From Strix aluco (taxonomy: Eukaryota > Chordata > Aves > Strigiformes > Strigidae): a stretch of DNA of 64,000 nucleotides. Position numbers and translations under genes: made by a program. The notes beneath the pieces are model-generated. The model was not told the origin of the DNA, ran no database searches, and worked only from the letters and a program-made list of their open reading frames with translations. Of the stretch, positions 61,922-64,000 are shown in pieces. How positions within the stretch are numbered: position 1 is the first letter of the stretch; each line of letters starts with the position of its first letter. The stretch covers positions 9,957,144-10,021,143 of the forward strand of contig NC_133946.1 of the NCBI RefSeq assembly GCF_031877795.1, given 5' to 3'.

Positions 61922-64000
61922 GTAAGATCTTGTGTACTGCAGGTAAAATTGCAATCCCTGTTTCCGCTGACGCACAATTCATGATAGGTTTTAGTATTGC
62001 ACCCCTTTTCCCCCAATATATATAAAAAATACATATATTTAACTAGGCTTGGACTCGCTACTCATTCTTCAATTACATATTTAGCTTAGGAATACCTAAA
62101 ATAAAAACTACGCAGTCTGGCTAAGTTGCGGAGAACTTGCTTTTGTTCAGTAGTGGCTTGCTTGGGAAAATGGGACTTAAAAGTCTTAGGCTTAAAAAGA
62201 CGTAAAAGCTTTTTTTGAGGACTTTTTTTTTAAGAGAACTTTGCTGCAAATGTAGAACTTAAGTTTATCTACACAGCTGCTGACAGCATGGCATAGTTGT
62301 GCATTTCATTGAGCAGTTCCATGGAGAGGGAGCTGAAAATTAGTATCTTAGCTAATATCTACTCCAGATTGCATATGCACATAATTTGATACTAAAGTAT
62401 GCTTGTATGTACATCTCTGCTTTCAAGAACTATAGTTCTTCAAGTGTTTAACTTGTTACTACTTTGCAGTTGAGTGATTGTTCACTTGTGATGTTTGTGG
62501 TCCATTGCTATTGGGATCCATTCCCAGTTTAGTAATTTAGACTTCAGACTTAACTACATGTACAAGTCCATCATTTTATTATACTAGAATGTGTGTTCTT
62601 GAGGTCCTGGAAAGGACCAGTCACATGGAGTCATTCAGATATTTGGTATGTTGGAACTTGGGTTGTACCCCACTGTTAGGAACAAATACAAGCAGCATCT
62701 TTCAGATGCTGGAGACTTATTAATTATTTATTCACTTTAGCCTTCTGCAGCAGGAAATTACAGATGGGCAGGTTTTTAGACTTTCTTCCTTGGTGTCTTC
62801 AGGCTCTTAAGTGTAGGAGTGGGGTAATTGTTCATCATCTCTTCAAATGGTGAAAAAGACAGAGCCATTTTGATCTGACTATCTAATCTGCCAGATTTTA
62901 CATTCAGCCTGGCTGAGATTCATATCCTATGGTGTTGAAGACCACTAAGAGATTTAATAATACTTAGGATGAGTGTGAGGCTTCTAGAACTAACTAGACA
63001 ACTTTGCCATGTATGTGAATGTTTTTGGTAGTATCTTGTCATAGTATTCCATTCCCTTGCTTAACACACCGTAAAATATCTCTGGTATTGAATGTAATTT
63101 AAGAAATCTCTTTAAAAAACAAAGAAACCCTTCAAAAACACACGTTAAAGTCATGCTTGATTGGGGTATTCTTACAAGACATAGTATTTTAAAGTTAACA
63201 CTTAATTTGCTTCAATCTATCTTGAATTAGACCCAAGTAACATCTGTTTCTACCAAGCATCCAGAAGTAGCTCAGAGGTTCAGTTCTCTATAGTTCTTAA
63301 TATACATAGTGTGGATGAGGACATGAGAGTATAGGAAATGTCCTTATGACCTAAGCTTGTGGTGCTTCCCTCTGCTCTTAAACTGTAAAGCTGTGTATTG
63401 CACATTTGAAATCTCAGACACTTCCTCATGGGAATAATAATAATGTGCAGTAACTGTTACCAGTATGTAAAAAAATTCAGGTTGTAGTTCTGTGTCAGAC
63501 CTATTTCAGAAACTTCTAATTTTCCACACATCTTTACTAGTCAGCTAAATCTCGATTATATCAGCTTTGTTTTCAGAGAACAATACAATACAAAGAATAT
63601 GTACTTCAGTTGTCCTTTCTGTCCCAATTTCTTGGACTATGTACAAATGAGCAATTTAGAAAAATTCAGAGTTGAAGACTGCTTCTTCATAACTAAGAAC
63701 TTTATTTTCTCAGACTTAACACAAAAAGGGGAAGTTGAGAATAACTGTCTCTGAAACAACTCTTGCTGTTCTTACTGGCACCAAAATCCCATTTCTCTTG
63801 GGAACGCAACTGAATTGTCCTTAGGGAAGATGATGATAGACATTGTATAGAGCCTTTGTGCTCTTCAGCTCAAGGTAGTTGTGGCATTAGTGTAGTAAGA
63901 GCTGTGAATGATAGCTGTTAGTTTTGGAAGCTGATAGTATTCTGAAAGAGACCATTTATGTTTACAAAGAGGACTAGTCTCTTTTTCAGTAACCCTCCAG
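61922..64000 (+). other. CAPRIN1: CAPRIN1 intron 9, incomplete
   Basis: AT-rich, no coding exon, transposon or structured repeat recognised up to the edge of the window. Confidence 0.8.

Noticed and set aside
63975-64000. Acceptor-like CTCTTTTTCAG at the right edge as start of exon 10
   Set aside because: In the frame required after exon 9 the next codon is TAA, and the sequence does not match the expected family continuation.
1-64000. tRNA, rRNA, CRISPR arrays or bacterial-type mobile elements
   Set aside because: None seen; the window is eukaryotic nuclear DNA.

Overview
The window is vertebrate nuclear DNA and almost certainly from a bird. It carries CR1 LINE tails ending in the ATTCTATGA-type terminus, and the gene on the right is CAPRIN1 with the sequence and short introns expected of an avian copy. 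I cannot fix the species.

Layout: positions 1 to about 42.8 kb contain no protein-coding gene that I can recognise. This stretch holds scattered old repeats (MIR-like SINE pieces, four CR1 fragments, palindromic MITE-like pieces), one badly decayed LINE whose reverse transcriptase is not of CR1 type, simple repeats, several hairpins and some clusters of transcription-factor motifs. In other amniotes the gene upstream of CAPRIN1 is LMO2, a haematopoietic LIM-only factor on the opposite strand, controlled by distant elements. None of the LMO2 coding sequence is visible here, so I read this stretch as LMO2-CAPRIN1 intergenic DNA. That makes GATA, ETS, RUNX and E-box clusters worth noting, but it is an inference.

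From about 42.85 to 44.93 kb lies a strong CpG island with the CAPRIN1 promoter, a non-coding first exon (donor at 43507) and coding exon 2 (ATG at 43849). From there to the right edge CAPRIN1 runs on the + strand. Exons 2 to 9 are resolved at splice-site level (43847-44040, 53322-53384, 55288-55374, 57804-58042, 58156-58238, 60165-60302, 61696-61748, 61835-61921). They join in frame to 314 codons, the N-terminal part of the protein (dimerisation core and FMRP-binding segment). The G3BP-binding motif and the RGG-rich C-terminus lie beyond the window. Introns hold an antisense CR1, a tandem duplication, a long-arm hairpin and a possible poison exon.

The best leads for a second look are the non-CR1 reverse transcriptase relic (27.9-28.7 kb), the candidate poison exon in intron 2, the GATA-ETS-RUNX and E-box-GATA composites, the 14-bp hairpin at 11.67 kb, the alternating CG tracts in intron 1, and a 51-codon membrane-segment ORF on the - strand at 10.2-10.36 kb. 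I saw no evidence for a wholly new gene system.
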